From an uncultured Pseudomonadota bacterium (GTDB lineage Bacteria > Pseudomonadota > Gammaproteobacteria > Steroidobacterales > Steroidobacteraceae): a DNA stretch of 49,397 bases. The notes below the pieces were generated by a model, which was not told where the DNA came from, made no database searches, and saw only the letters and a list, made by a program, of their open reading frames with translations. Location of the stretch: contig CAILZL010000035.1 in NCBI GenBank assembly GCA_903838705.1, positions 1 to 49,397 of the forward strand, in the 5' to 3' direction. Below are positions 7,831 to 16,227 of this stretch, in pieces. Each line of letters opens with the position of its first letter. The first letter of the stretch is position 1. A program made the translations under genes and the position numbers.

Positions 7831-8135
7831 CTCTGCCAGGAAGGCCACAGATAATCATCATGGGCGACGCCACACTACACTCGCATAGCCGGCCGCTCTT
7901 CTCAGTTCATTACCCTGTTATAAACATGCCGCAACTCGATAATGTGAGTCGGGCATGTTATGTCACCAGCGAACACGAAATCAGTTAATGGATTAACTCA
8001 CCGGGGTGTACATTCCGTTCTAATTCAGTAATGGTTCATTACAGCCTTGATAACTTGGCATCCAAGCTCAATCAAGCCAGCTTGTGAATCAACTGTTTAA
8101 CCTCGATATCTATCTATTCTTATAAGAGGGCTGTC
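7831..8135 (+). promoter_or_regulatory. Palindrome-rich upstream region of the di-haem oxidoreductase gene
   Basis: This gene-free stretch holds an imperfect hairpin (AACATGCC ... GGCATGTT, 7923-7959) and two compact palindromes: AGTTAAT-GG-ATTAACT at 7983-7998 and GTAATG-GTT-CATTAC at 8028-8042. The two are of the size of repressor or activator half-site pairs, and lie 94-153 bases before the start codon. A ribosome binding site AAGAGGG is seen just before the ATG. No convincing sigma-70 hexamers were found. Confidence 0.4.
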
Positions 8136-9557
8136 ATGAATAAACTCCATATCAAGCTATTTTCCATGGTCACAATTTCACTCACAGAGGTACTGGCATT
8201 TCATGCCGTCGCCGCTCAATCCATTGCACCCGCATTCAAGGCAAAAGATCCCGGAGTAAGAACGGGTTACACCAGCAGCGGTAAGCCTATAGCCGGACTA
8301 ACTTCAAACCAGCTGCTCTACTTCGATATCGGCAAGGAAGTGTTTTCTGAATCTGAAAGTGTTGCTGATGGTCTCGGCCCCACACTGAATCTGGATAGTT
8401 GTGGTGGCTGCCATTCACATCCAACCGTTGGCGGCAGTGCCCCTGCAGTGAATCCTCAGGTGGCAGTCGCAAAGAAGCTGGGAGCAAGCAACGCCATTCC
8501 TTCATTCATTACGGCCAACGGTCCAGTGCGTGAAGCCCGATTCATCCGTAATGTGGACGGGTCGTCAGACGGTGGCGTACATGCCCTGTTCACCATTGCG
8601 GGACGCTCTGATGCGCCCGGCTGCCAGCTTGCACAGCCAGATTTTGCAACCCAGCTGGCATATAAAAACATTACCTTCCGGATACCCACACCCGTCTATG
8701 GACTGGGATTGATTGAACAGATTCCTGATAGCGTCATCGTGGCCAACGCAGCAACCAATGCCGCACGCAAGGGAGCGCTTGGTATACGGGGCCGACCCAA
8801 TTTTGTGCTCTCCGGCAATTCCATTTCAGGTCAGCCCAACCGTAACGGTAATGATGGAACCATCGCACGCTTCGGCTGGAAGGCACAGAACAAGTCTCTG
8901 CTGCTGTTCTCAGGCGAGGCCTACAACGTAGAAATGGGCATCAGTAATGAGCTGTTCCAGACCGAACGTGATGAAACTGAATCATGTCAGTTCACCACTC
9001 TGCCTAATTCCGTAACCAGCACTGAAGAACTTGAGCCATCACAAGCGATCAGCTCGATTGAAAAATTCTCGTTCTTTATGCGTTTTCTCGCTCCACCCGA
9101 GCCTTCCACATCGACACCCGGTGGCGCGACTTCGATCAGTCGTGGCAAAGACCTTTTCAGTAATGTTGGCTGCGCGCTGTGTCACACACCAACCTTGCAG
9201 ACCGGAAACCATGCGACAGTTGCCGCACTTGGCAACAAGTCAGCCAATCTCTATTCAGACTTGTTGATTCATGAAATGGGATCGGGTCTGGCGGATGGTG
9301 TTTCGCAAGGCCAGGCAGGCCCTGGTGAATTCCGGACTGCCCCGCTGTGGGGGCTTGGACAGCGCATTTTCTTCCTGCACGATGGCCGCACCAGTGATCT
9401 ACTGACTACAATCCAGGCGCATAAAAGTGGTGGCCCGTTTGGCTCGTCCGGCTTGTTCAGTCCTGCTCCCTCTGAAGCCAATGGTGTAATCAACCTGTTC
9501 AATTCACTGACAGAACCACAAAAACAGGATGTACTGAATTTCCTGCGTTCACTCTAG
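8136..9557 (+). CDS. Di-haem oxidoreductase, DUF1111 (thiol oxidoreductase-like) family
   Basis: A 473-residue exported protein with a signal peptide ending near A-V-A-A-Q. It carries two haem c-binding motifs, C-G-G-C-H at 89-93 and C-A-L-C-H at 346-350. The C-terminal half has the family signature I-H-E-M-G-S-G-L-A-D-G, then F-R-T-A-P-L-W-G-L-G and F-L-H-D-G-R-T. This is the DUF1111/DHOR family, distantly related to MauG and di-haem peroxidases and often labelled thiol oxidoreductase, though reactions are poorly established. It should act in the periplasm and needs the cytochrome c maturation system. It follows a secreted sulfatase and faces a secreted EF-hand protein. The ribosome binding site AAGAGGG supports this start. 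The family call is firm; the physiological electron partner is unknown. Confidence 0.88.
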   Translation: MNKLHIKLFSMVTISLTEVLAFHAVAAQSIAPAFKAKDPGVRTGYTSSGKPIAGLTSNQLLYFDIGKEVFSESESVADGLGPTLNLDSCGGCHSHPTVGGSAPAVNPQVAVAKKLGASNAIPSFITANGPVREARFIRNVDGSSDGGVHALFTIAGRSDAPGCQLAQPDFATQLAYKNITFRIPTPVYGLGLIEQIPDSVIVANAATNAARKGALGIRGRPNFVLSGNSISGQPNRNGNDGTIARFGWKAQNKSLLLFSGEAYNVEMGISNELFQTERDETESCQFTTLPNSVTSTEELEPSQAISSIEKFSFFMRFLAPPEPSTSTPGGATSISRGKDLFSNVGCALCHTPTLQTGNHATVAALGNKSANLYSDLLIHEMGSGLADGVSQGQAGPGEFRTAPLWGLGQRIFFLHDGRTSDLLTTIQAHKSGGPFGSSGLFSPAPSEANGVINLFNSLTEPQKQDVLNFLRSL

Positions 9558-9565
9558 CTCGATCA

Positions 9566-9606
9566 GAAAAAGAAAACGCCGTTACCAGCAGATAACGGCG
9601 CTTCTT
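9566..9606. terminator. Rho-independent terminator between convergent genes
   Basis: The stem CGCCGTTA/TAACGGCG with an 8-base loop is followed on the minus strand by TTTTCTTTTTC, giving a textbook terminator for the EF-hand gene. On the plus strand it is followed by CTTCTTCC and may also end the di-haem gene transcript. Confidence 0.85.
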
Positions 9607-9632
9607 CCAGTTCAGGACAGAACCAAAATCAA

Positions 9633-10061
9633 TCAGTTTTGTGGCGGCGGAGCTGCGCCTGGCGCCGGTGGAGCACCCGGTGCTTCACTCACATCTACAA
9701 ACCCATCACCGCTTTTATCCATTTGCTTGAAATCAGCCAGAAACTCGTCCCTGGAAATTTTCTTGTCGCCGTTCTTGTCAAACTTGCCCATAAAGTCACC
9801 ACCACCCTGTGGCGCTTCGGTTGAATCTATAAAGCCGTCGCCTGATGAATCCATCCTAGTGAAATCCGCCATGTACTCATCGGCAGAAATCTTGCCATCA
9901 CCATTTGTATCAAATCGCTTGATGAAATCCGCTCCGCTTGGAGGCGGACCACCCTGAGGCCCACCAGGCGGAGGGGGTGGGCTCTGCTGGGCAAAAGCCG
10001 ATGACGTCAATACAAGTGCCACTGACACTATCTTGGTGGTTAAAGAAACATTCATTTTCAT
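9633..10061 (-). CDS. Secreted EF-hand calcium-binding protein
   Basis: A 142-residue protein with a signal peptide (cleavage near S-A-F-A-Q). A proline/glycine-rich linker leads to four canonical EF-hand loops: D-T-N-G-D-G-K-I-S-A-D-E, D-S-S-G-D-G-F-I-D-S-T-E, D-K-N-G-D-K-K-I-S-R-D-E and D-K-S-G-D-G-F-V-D-V-S-E. They are spaced as two pairs, so it should bind up to four calcium ions in the periplasm or outside the cell. The C-terminus is another Pro/Ala tract. GAGGAG lies nine bases before the first of two in-frame ATGs, so I keep the first. It converges on the di-haem oxidoreductase gene. A role as calcium sensor, buffer or structural partner cannot be separated by sequence. Confidence 0.85.
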   Translation of the reverse strand: MKMNVSLTTKIVSVALVLTSSAFAQQSPPPPPGGPQGGPPPSGADFIKRFDTNGDGKISADEYMADFTRMDSSGDGFIDSTEAPQGGGDFMGKFDKNGDKKISRDEFLADFKQMDKSGDGFVDVSEAPGAPPAPGAAPPPQN

Positions 10062-10281
10062 TCGCAGGAACTCCTCGGTAACTGCCGTCAGTTTAGTTGA
10101 AATGGAGCCCTATTTGAACTACTGGCAGTAGTTTCATAATGGTGCAACAGAATAGAAACTGCGCATTCTGTCAGTACTTCGGAAAATACGTATTCAGTAC
10201 TCACTGAGCAATAACCCACTGGTTTTCCAGTCATTATTGACTGCGATCACCTCACAATGAATTTTCAAATAAATATGCCAC

Positions 10282-10309
10282 CTTGATTTCATGGCGCGCG
10301 TCCACACAT
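10282..10309 (+). promoter_or_regulatory. Sigma-32-like promoter of hsp20
   Basis: CTTGAT, 14 bases, then CCACACAT. This matches the heat-shock pattern CTTGAA-N13-15-CCCCAT and has the same spacing as the one before lon in this window. The leader would be about 50 bases. Confidence 0.5.
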
Positions 10310-10320
10310 CAAGGACATCG

Positions 10321-10339
10321 CAACACCGTGTTGGTGTTG
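10321..10339 (+). other. Hairpin in the hsp20 5' leader
   Basis: A 7-base stem CAACACC/GGTGTTG with a 5-base loop lies about 28 bases before the start codon. It does not pair with the AAGGAG ribosome binding site and has neither a ROSE nor a fourU signature, so a thermosensor role is only a possibility. Confidence 0.35.
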
Positions 10340-10366
10340 CCTCAGACAAGTGTAAGGAGTGACAGA

Positions 10367-10795
10367 ATGAATGCCCTGATCAATCGCAACAGCCTGTTCG
10401 ACGATTTCTTTCGTGATATGGCACCGAGTTTCTATGTAAGGCCATTGCACGGCGATCCGTTACCCTCGCCTGCCAGCATCAAGGTGGACGTCAAGGAGAC
10501 CGATAAGGACTATAGCGTCCATGCCGAGATACCCGGGGTCAACAAGGAAGACATCCATGTTTCCATTGATGGCAACATCGTGACATTGAGTGCCGAGGTA
10601 AAGCAGCAGGATGCACAATCCAAGGACGAAAAGACCTTACGTAGTGAACGATATTATGGTTCGGTATCGCGGAGCTTCCAGCTGCCCTCAGATATCGATC
10701 AGAACAAATCGAAGGCCAGGTATGAAAACGGCGTGCTTTTACTGACCCTGCCCAAGAAGGCAGGTGGAACGGCGCAGCGTTTGACTATTGAGTGA
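10367..10795 (+). CDS. Small heat-shock protein Hsp20 (alpha-crystallin family)
   Basis: A 142-residue ATP-independent chaperone that holds unfolding proteins in large oligomers in the cytoplasm. An N-terminal arm (N-S-L-F-D-D-F-F) leads to the alpha-crystallin domain from about residue 40: V-D-V-K-E-T-D-K-D-Y, H-A-E-I-P-G-V-N-K-E-D-I-H-V and the closing Y-E-N-G-V-L-L-L-T-L-P-K. The C-terminal L-T-I matches the I-x-I oligomerisation motif. The frame is open 28 codons further upstream. I chose this ATG because AAGGAG precedes it and the upstream portion overlaps the promoter. A sigma-32-like promoter supports heat-shock control. A perfect hairpin follows the gene. It neighbours a run of stress-survival genes. 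Confidence 0.93.
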   Translation: MNALINRNSLFDDFFRDMAPSFYVRPLHGDPLPSPASIKVDVKETDKDYSVHAEIPGVNKEDIHVSIDGNIVTLSAEVKQQDAQSKDEKTLRSERYYGSVSRSFQLPSDIDQNKSKARYENGVLLLTLPKKAGGTAQRLTIE

Positions 10796-10806
10796 CCAGA
10801 TATGCT

Positions 10807-10835
10807 GCTGCACTCACAGGTATTGTGAGTGCAGC
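10807..10835 (+). terminator. Hairpin after hsp20
   Basis: A perfect 11-base stem GCTGCACTCAC/GTGAGTGCAGC with a 7-base loop lies 12 bases after the hsp20 stop. It has no T-run, so it is a probable but weak terminator between the convergent hsp20 and dksA-like genes. Confidence 0.55.
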
Positions 10836-10911
10836 GCTGTTCAACCCCACATTAATTCCCCGATAACCCGATGTGGAGTAAATCAGAAATTTGCTGATCG
10901 CTTGTGAGTTA

Positions 10912-11271
10912 TTAACGAGGGGAGTTACGTGCCTGTGAACAGGGTACGCAGGTAACAGCATAGGGCACTGCCAACAATCGCTGTGGATCAATAGGGACAT
11001 GACAGACGCTGCATATACCATATCGACCATGCTTTAACCGCTCCAGCGCCAGATCAATTGCGGCTATCTCTGCCGCTGCTGCATCATCAATTTTGCGTAA
11101 CACATCATCATTCTGAATTTGTGCAGCCTGATCCGGCGCATCCGCTACCAGTGGATCACTGGAATGCCTCAAATCACCTTCGACCCGACCTGCACGAACG
11201 ATAAGTTCACTCCTCTGGCGCAACAGGCGATCTCTTACACCATCAAGTTGTACGTCGTCACTCTTAGTCAT
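10912..11271 (-). CDS. DksA/TraR-type zinc-finger protein
   Basis: A 119-residue member of the DksA/TraR family, whose founders bind the secondary channel of RNA polymerase and alter promoter choice during starvation. An N-terminal region of acidic, heptad-like helix (about 10-75) would form the coiled coil. The C-terminal part has the four-cysteine zinc finger C-S-V-C ... C-V-P-C preceded by G-R-Y-G-I-C. It is shorter than E. coli DksA (151), closer to small DksA-like proteins. The frame extends seven codons upstream to a TTG. I prefer the ATG. No ordinary Shine-Dalgarno sequence is present, and the region before the ATG is instead part of an alternative-pairing leader (11272-11349). It sits between hsp20 and the copper ATPase. 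A function in RNA polymerase control is inferred from the family. Confidence 0.85.
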   Translation of the reverse strand: MTKSDDVQLDGVRDRLLRQRSELIVRAGRVEGDLRHSSDPLVADAPDQAAQIQNDDVLRKIDDAAAAEIAAIDLALERLKHGRYGICSVCHVPIDPQRLLAVPYAVTCVPCSQARNSPR

Positions 11272-11349
11272 GGCACACCGCAATGATTTCAATTGCGGCC
11301 ATCATGAAACGGTGTCACATGTCTGTCACTAGGGGACTGCCGCAATTGA
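11272..11349 (-). promoter_or_regulatory. Alternative-hairpin leader before the dksA-like gene
   Basis: In the minus-strand transcript, the segment TCAATTGCGGC (11349-11339) can pair perfectly with GCCGCAATTGA (11299-11289). Part of that second segment (CCGCAAT) can instead pair with ATTGCGG (11284-11278), which lies six bases before the start codon. The two pairings are mutually exclusive, as in attenuators and ribosome-binding-site switches. The signal sensed is unknown and no riboswitch class is recognised. Confidence 0.45.
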
Positions 11350-11463
11350 TTACACACTTTCAGTCAATTATCTGATTCATATCCGCGAAAACAATCCGGG
11401 ACACGGTTACATATAGTGAAATACACCAGCCCATCATTAATTACCTATCAGACACGCACATCC

Positions 11464-13683
11464 CTATATCGACAGCTTGCGCAAACGTAGTGCATTGCTG
11501 ACGACTGAAACTGAACTCAGACTCATCGCAGCGCTGGCAATCATGGGACTGAGCACAATACCGAATAATGGATATAGCAGACCTGCTGCAACCGGCACAC
11601 CAAGAAAATTGTAGACAAAGGCAAAAAACAGATTCTGCCGGATGTTGTTCATAGTGCCATGACTGAGCAGACGTGCTTTCACAATGCCACGCAAATCGCC
11701 TTTGACAAGCACCACACGCGCACTATTCATCGCGACGTCAGTGCCATTGCCCATTGCGATACCGACATTTGCAGCAGCCAGTGCGGGTGCATCATTCACG
11801 CCATCACCTGCAACGGCTACAATCCGGCCCTGCTGTTGCAGCAATCGAACCTGTTTGAACTTCTCTTCCGGTAATACTTCTGCCACCACATCATCCAGAC
11901 CCAGACGACTCGCGACAGCTTTTGCTGTCGTAGCATTGTCCCCCGTGAGCATCACGATACGCAGTCCAGAAGCGCGTAATAGTCTGATGGCTTCCATCGT
12001 CGATGGCTTGACTGGATCAGCCACACTTAGAAGCCCTGCAAATTGCCGGGCAACGCAGAGGTATATTACGGTATGACCTGATTCGCGTAAGTACTGCGCT
12101 TCACTTTCAACAGCACTCGTATCAGCACCCTGCTCCTGCATTAGCCGGCTGTTACCCAGTGTGATGAATCTGCCAGCAATTTCACCGCTTACGCCCTTCC
12201 CTGTGATGGAGGTGAATCCTTTCACTGGCGGGAGTTGAAGCGAATGCAACTGAGCATGCCTGACAACGGCTTGCGCAAGCGTATGCTCACTCAGCTGCTC
12301 AAGTGCTGCAGCATAGGTAATTACATCAGATTCACTAAATCCAGCAGTGCCCATCACACGCTGTACCTTCGGCGCACCCTCGGTCAGCGTGCCGGTTTTA
12401 TCCACCACCAGCGTGTCGACTTTTTCCATGAGCTCAAGCGCCTCAGCATCTTTTATCAACACGCCTTCCTGCGCTCCCCGACCGATTCCGACCATGATGG
12501 AAATCGGCGTTGCCAGACCCAGCGCACAGGGACACGCAATAATGAGTACCGATACAGCAACAACTAATGCATTAGACAGCACCGGACTCGGCCCAAACAG
12601 AACCCACACCACGAAGGCCATGAAACTGACTGCAATGACACCCGGAACAAACCACGACGAAACTCTGTCTGCCAGTTTCTGAATAGGAGCTCTGGAATGG
12701 CTTGCCTCACTGACCATCTGTACAATCTGTGCCAACAGCGTATGCGCCCCCACCTTTTCTGCCCGAAACAGAAATGCACCCGTCTGATTGATCGTGCCCG
12801 CCGTCACCCTGCTGCCGGGAAATTTTTCGACAGGCATGGATTCACCTGTAATCATGGATTCATCTACATTGGACGTGCCCTCTGTAATCACGCCATCAAC
12901 AGGAATTCTCCCGCCGGGTCTGACCCGCAGCAGATCACCCACATTCACTTCTTCAAGTTGCACCTCCTTCTCTGTGCCATCGCGCTGAACGAGCAGCGCC
13001 GTATTCGGAGCCATGGCCAGCAAGGATGTAATGGCGCTGCTGGTTTTGGCTCGCGCACGTAACTCCAGAACCTGTCCCAGCAGCACCAGGGATACGATCA
13101 CGGCGGCAGATTCAAAGTACAGCGGCACATTGCCATCCATTCTGAATGCAGCCGGCAGACTCAGAGGAAACAGCAACCCTGCCACACTGAACAGATACGC
13201 TGCGCCTGTGCCAATCCCGATCAGGCTGAACATATTCAGGCGGCGTGTCCTGAATGAAATACCGGCACGGACAAAGAAAGGCCAGCCGCCCCAGAGCACA
13301 ACTGGTGTCGCCAGAGCTGCCTGCATCCAGTTAGACAGAGGGCTAATCAGCCAGTGATGCAAATTCATCCCGGGGATAAAATCGCTCATGGTGATCGCCA
13401 GCAACGGCAGGGAAAGTAACACGCAGATTCGCAGCCTGAACATCATCTGCGTCAGTTCCGTATTGTCGTCCTGCTGAAGTGATGCCGTATGCAACTCAAG
13501 CACCATGCCACACTCAGGACAGATACCGGAGTGGTCACTCACCACTTCCGGATGCATGGGGCATATCCACTTCGCTGCAGAATGGATTGATTCTGCTTCG
13601 GCCAGACGCGGTGGTTTTAACTCGACACGTTCAGATACAGCGCAGCAATTTTTGTGCACTGACGAATGTTCATGGGGATGCAT
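11464..13683 (-). CDS. copA: Copper-translocating P1B-type ATPase
   Basis: A 739-residue ATP-driven exporter of monovalent copper (or silver) across the inner membrane. The N-terminus is His/Cys-rich (M-H-P-H-E-H, N-C-C), followed by the heavy-metal-binding domain W-I-C-P-M-H-P ... C-P-E-C-G-M near residues 39-62, in place of the usual ferredoxin-like metal-binding domain. Membrane helices follow, with the actuator motif T-G-E-S, the ion-path motif C-P-C-A-L-G, the phosphorylation motif D-K-T-G-T-L-T and the hinge G-D-G-V-N-D-A-P-A. The open frame begins three codons earlier at a GTG; I take the ATG, since neither has a clear ribosome binding site. It lies 42 bases downstream of glgC on the same strand, so cotranscription is possible. 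No CueR or CopZ gene is adjacent. Copper specificity rests on the C-P-C motif and domain type. Confidence 0.92.
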   Translation of the reverse strand: MHPHEHSSVHKNCCAVSERVELKPPRLAEAESIHSAAKWICPMHPEVVSDHSGICPECGMVLELHTASLQQDDNTELTQMMFRLRICVLLSLPLLAITMSDFIPGMNLHHWLISPLSNWMQAALATPVVLWGGWPFFVRAGISFRTRRLNMFSLIGIGTGAAYLFSVAGLLFPLSLPAAFRMDGNVPLYFESAAVIVSLVLLGQVLELRARAKTSSAITSLLAMAPNTALLVQRDGTEKEVQLEEVNVGDLLRVRPGGRIPVDGVITEGTSNVDESMITGESMPVEKFPGSRVTAGTINQTGAFLFRAEKVGAHTLLAQIVQMVSEASHSRAPIQKLADRVSSWFVPGVIAVSFMAFVVWVLFGPSPVLSNALVVAVSVLIIACPCALGLATPISIMVGIGRGAQEGVLIKDAEALELMEKVDTLVVDKTGTLTEGAPKVQRVMGTAGFSESDVITYAAALEQLSEHTLAQAVVRHAQLHSLQLPPVKGFTSITGKGVSGEIAGRFITLGNSRLMQEQGADTSAVESEAQYLRESGHTVIYLCVARQFAGLLSVADPVKPSTMEAIRLLRASGLRIVMLTGDNATTAKAVASRLGLDDVVAEVLPEEKFKQVRLLQQQGRIVAVAGDGVNDAPALAAANVGIAMGNGTDVAMNSARVVLVKGDLRGIVKARLLSHGTMNNIRQNLFFAFVYNFLGVPVAAGLLYPLFGIVLSPMIASAAMSLSSVSVVSNALRLRKLSI

Positions 13684-13725
13684 GCTGACCACACGCGATG
13701 AGTATCATTCGTTGAATAAAATGAC

Positions 13726-14976
13726 TTACGCCACCGCTCTTGCTGTAATGCTCGGACAATGCCTGGTCAGCAGGGTAATACCGTTTGCACTGATTTTAAG
13801 TCCCCGCAGCGCGGCATCTTCCATACTGACAAGCCGGGTTCCATCATCCACTACCGTGCCGGCACCGACTATTACACGTCGCAGTTTGCAACGCTCACCG
13901 ATTCTGGCACCGGGCAGGATCACGCACTCATCCAGACTGCTGCCCTTTCCCACACTGCTGCTGTGCGCCAGAACAGTTCGATCAAGCCTTGCATTGTCGA
14001 CAACCGTTCCTGCTCCCAGCAACGAATTGGTCACTGATCCGTCCTGAAGTGATGCCGCCAGCACTCTGGACGGCGAGAGCGCCATGTTTGCTGTCATGAC
14101 AGGCCAGTCTGGATCATTAAGATTAATGGGCGGTGCTGTCTGCAATAAATCCATGTGTGCAGCCCAGTAGGCATCCAGGGTGCCGATGTCTCGCCAGTAT
14201 TGCATCTGCCCATGCACATCCTTGAATGTGTACACCGAAACCCTGCCATCCTTTACTGCCGATGGCAGGACATGCCGTCCGAAATCGAATTCCGAATCCG
14301 GTAGCTGCGCCTCGCGACACAACTGATTCAGCAGATACTGCCTGCTGATCACATAGATCCCCATTGAAGCCAACACCTGGCCTGCCTGAATGGCTGCTGC
14401 GGGAACAACCTGCGGCTTCTCAATGAACTCCGTCGCCTTCTGCTGACCATCCGTGACGACCACACCCAGCTGTGAGGCTTCAGCCAGCGGTACAGGCACA
14501 CAGGCTACTGTAATGTCCGCCCCACTGTGCCGGTGCTGTGCCAGCATCGGACGATAATCCATCTTGTAGATGTGATCACCAGCCAGTACCAGCAGCTGCT
14601 CAGCGGGGTCGTCCGAGATAGATTCAACATTTTCTACAACTGCATGCGCTGTACCCCGGTAGTGTCCGCTTCTGGAACGCTGCTGAGCCGGCCAGATTTC
14701 AACAAACTCACCTAACGCACGCGGCAACCAGTTCCAGCCGGTAGCAATGTGTTCGATCAGGCTATGTGCCTTGTATTGCGTAAGTACCGCGATACGCCGG
14801 ACACCGGAATTGACGCAATTGGATAAGGCAAAATCAATATTGCGATAATGCCCGCCAAAGGAAAGAGCAGGCTTGCATTCATCAGCTGTCAGATTACCAA
14901 GGCGTGAGCCATTGCCACCAGCAAGAATAATCGCGAGTGTCGTCGGATCGGTAGCTGTCTGGATGCGGCGTATCAT
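13726..14976 (-). CDS. glgC: Glucose-1-phosphate adenylyltransferase
   Basis: A 416-residue enzyme making ADP-glucose from ATP and glucose-1-phosphate, the committed step of bacterial glycogen synthesis. The N-terminal nucleotidyltransferase domain opens with A-I-I-L-A-G-G-N-G-S-R-L-G-N-L-T, and then K-P-A-L-S-F-G-G-H-Y-R. Further features are L-A-G-D-H-I-Y-K-M-D-Y and the substrate loop F-I-E-K-P. The C-terminal third is a left-handed beta-helix with hexapeptide-like repeats (G-A-G-T-V-V-D). Length is normal. An in-frame TTG lies two codons upstream, only two bases from the GAGG box; the ATG sits eight bases from it and is chosen. No other glg gene is nearby, so glycogen synthesis genes must be elsewhere. 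It fits the surrounding energy-reserve and stress genes. Confidence 0.93.
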   Translation of the reverse strand: MIRRIQTATDPTTLAIILAGGNGSRLGNLTADECKPALSFGGHYRNIDFALSNCVNSGVRRIAVLTQYKAHSLIEHIATGWNWLPRALGEFVEIWPAQQRSRSGHYRGTAHAVVENVESISDDPAEQLLVLAGDHIYKMDYRPMLAQHRHSGADITVACVPVPLAEASQLGVVVTDGQQKATEFIEKPQVVPAAAIQAGQVLASMGIYVISRQYLLNQLCREAQLPDSEFDFGRHVLPSAVKDGRVSVYTFKDVHGQMQYWRDIGTLDAYWAAHMDLLQTAPPINLNDPDWPVMTANMALSPSRVLAASLQDGSVTNSLLGAGTVVDNARLDRTVLAHSSSVGKGSSLDECVILPGARIGERCKLRRVIVGAGTVVDDGTRLVSMEDAALRGLKISANGITLLTRHCPSITARAVA

Positions 14977-15128
14977 GCTCAATGCCTCGCAGTTTTCGTC
15001 CCTTTTTCGCTGCAGCAGGATAGCAACCCAGCCTTCTTTGACAATTGTGGAACTTACCTAACGGCTTCCTTAACTTCCTTGCATGTGATTCGTCAGAAAA
15101 AACTCAAACCAGAAAGTGAATTGAGTGT

Positions 15129-15157
15129 TTGACTCCAGCGGATTTCAGCTGCATAAA
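15129..15157 (+). promoter_or_regulatory. Sigma-70-like promoter before the LOG-family gene
   Basis: TTGACT, 17 bases, then CATAAA, about 35 bases before the ATG. The -35 is close to consensus and the -10 less so. Confidence 0.42.
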
Positions 15158-15192
15158 GTAGCTTATAAAAATCAGAACTGTACTGGTTAATC

Positions 15193-16119
15193 ATGAGCAA
15201 TCACTCAAAACCGAAGCCCCTCACATCCCCTCTGCCATGGCAGCACATAAAGTCCACGACTGAAGATCCGGAAGCACCGCTGCGGGTACAGGCAATTCAG
15301 GCACATGGCAACTACCGCCAGGCCGATCAGGACATGGATTTCCTGAACCTTGATGCCAATCGAGATGTTCGACTGCAACTTGATTACGCCAAAACAGAAA
15401 TGGTGTTACGTGAACACGGCATTCAACACACCATCGTTGTATTCGGCAGCACGCGCCTGAGTGAGCCCGTCACCGCACAACAGTCTGTCGAACAATTACA
15501 ACATGCTCTGAACGCCTCTCCGGAAAATACGGCATTACAGCAGCAGCTGAAAGTGGCACAACGTCTTCTGGAAAAAAGTCATTACTACAAGGTGGCCCGC
15601 GAACTCGGTCGGTTGATCGGAAGTGCCGGAACATGCCCTGAGGACTGCCGGGTCACCTTGATGACCGGCGGTGGACCGGGTGCGATGGAAGCAGCGAATC
15701 GTGGTGCATTCGATGTGGGCGCGCGCTCAATTGGCCTGAACATCACCTTGCCTCACGAACAGTACCCCAATCCTTACATCACACCCGAGCTCTGTTTCCG
15801 CTTCCACTACTTCGCCATGCGCAAGCTGCACTTCCTGTTACGCGCCCGCGCACTGGTTGCCTTTCCGGGTGGCTATGGCACTTTCGACGAGCTGTTTGAA
15901 ACGCTGACACTGATCCAGACTCGCAAAATGCCTGCCGTGCCGATAGTGCTAGTGGGCGAACAATACTGGCGACGGGCAATCGATTTCGATTTTCTGATTG
16001 AGGAAGGCGTAATCACAGCGGAAGACCGGGCCCTGTTCTGGTACGCAGAGACTGCACCAGCTATCTGGCAGAGCATTCTCGACTGGCATCATGGAAACGG
16101 CACACCATTGTTCAGTTGA
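15193..16119 (+). CDS. LOG family protein (nucleotide 5'-monophosphate phosphoribohydrolase-like)
   Basis: A 308-residue Rossmann-fold protein of the LOG/TIGR00730-like family, often mislabelled lysine decarboxylase. Members cleave the N-glycosidic bond of nucleoside monophosphates, releasing free base and ribose-5-phosphate, including cytokinin activation in plants. Visible signatures are G-S-T-R-L early, M-T-G-G-G-P-G-A-M-E-A-A-N-R-G-A in the middle, and P-G-G-Y-G-T-F-D-E-L-F-E, which contains the catalytic and phosphate-binding residues. About 90 residues precede the core, longer than the minimal 190-residue LOG proteins. There is no clear ribosome binding site. It precedes the beta-CASP protein on the same strand by about 100 bases. 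The natural substrate (AMP, cytokinin nucleotide or other) is not determinable. Confidence 0.85.
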   Translation: MSNHSKPKPLTSPLPWQHIKSTTEDPEAPLRVQAIQAHGNYRQADQDMDFLNLDANRDVRLQLDYAKTEMVLREHGIQHTIVVFGSTRLSEPVTAQQSVEQLQHALNASPENTALQQQLKVAQRLLEKSHYYKVARELGRLIGSAGTCPEDCRVTLMTGGGPGAMEAANRGAFDVGARSIGLNITLPHEQYPNPYITPELCFRFHYFAMRKLHFLLRARALVAFPGGYGTFDELFETLTLIQTRKMPAVPIVLVGEQYWRRAIDFDFLIEEGVITAEDRALFWYAETAPAIWQSILDWHHGNGTPLFS

Positions 16120-16227
16120 TTACACATTCGCCAGCATTGCGGATACTTTCTTCATGATAGCCTGCTCCAAGCCCATCACCTTCGTGTCCACATCAGACAA
16201 ACTGAATAAGCAAGGAAATTGCCAACA

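Larger units (their letters stand above)
10062..10366. promoter_or_regulatory. Divergent intergenic region, EF-hand gene / hsp20
   Basis: This region holds the hsp20 heat-shock promoter (10282-10309), a 7-base inverted repeat CCTTGAT/ATCAAGG enclosing it (10281-10287 and 10308-10314), and a hairpin in the hsp20 leader (10321-10339). The EF-hand promoter is not obvious. Confidence 0.5.

Noticed and set aside
10310-10366. RNA thermometer (ROSE or fourU) in the hsp20 leader
   Set aside because: The hairpin present does not cover the AAGGAG and no U-rich or UYGCU partner for it is visible.
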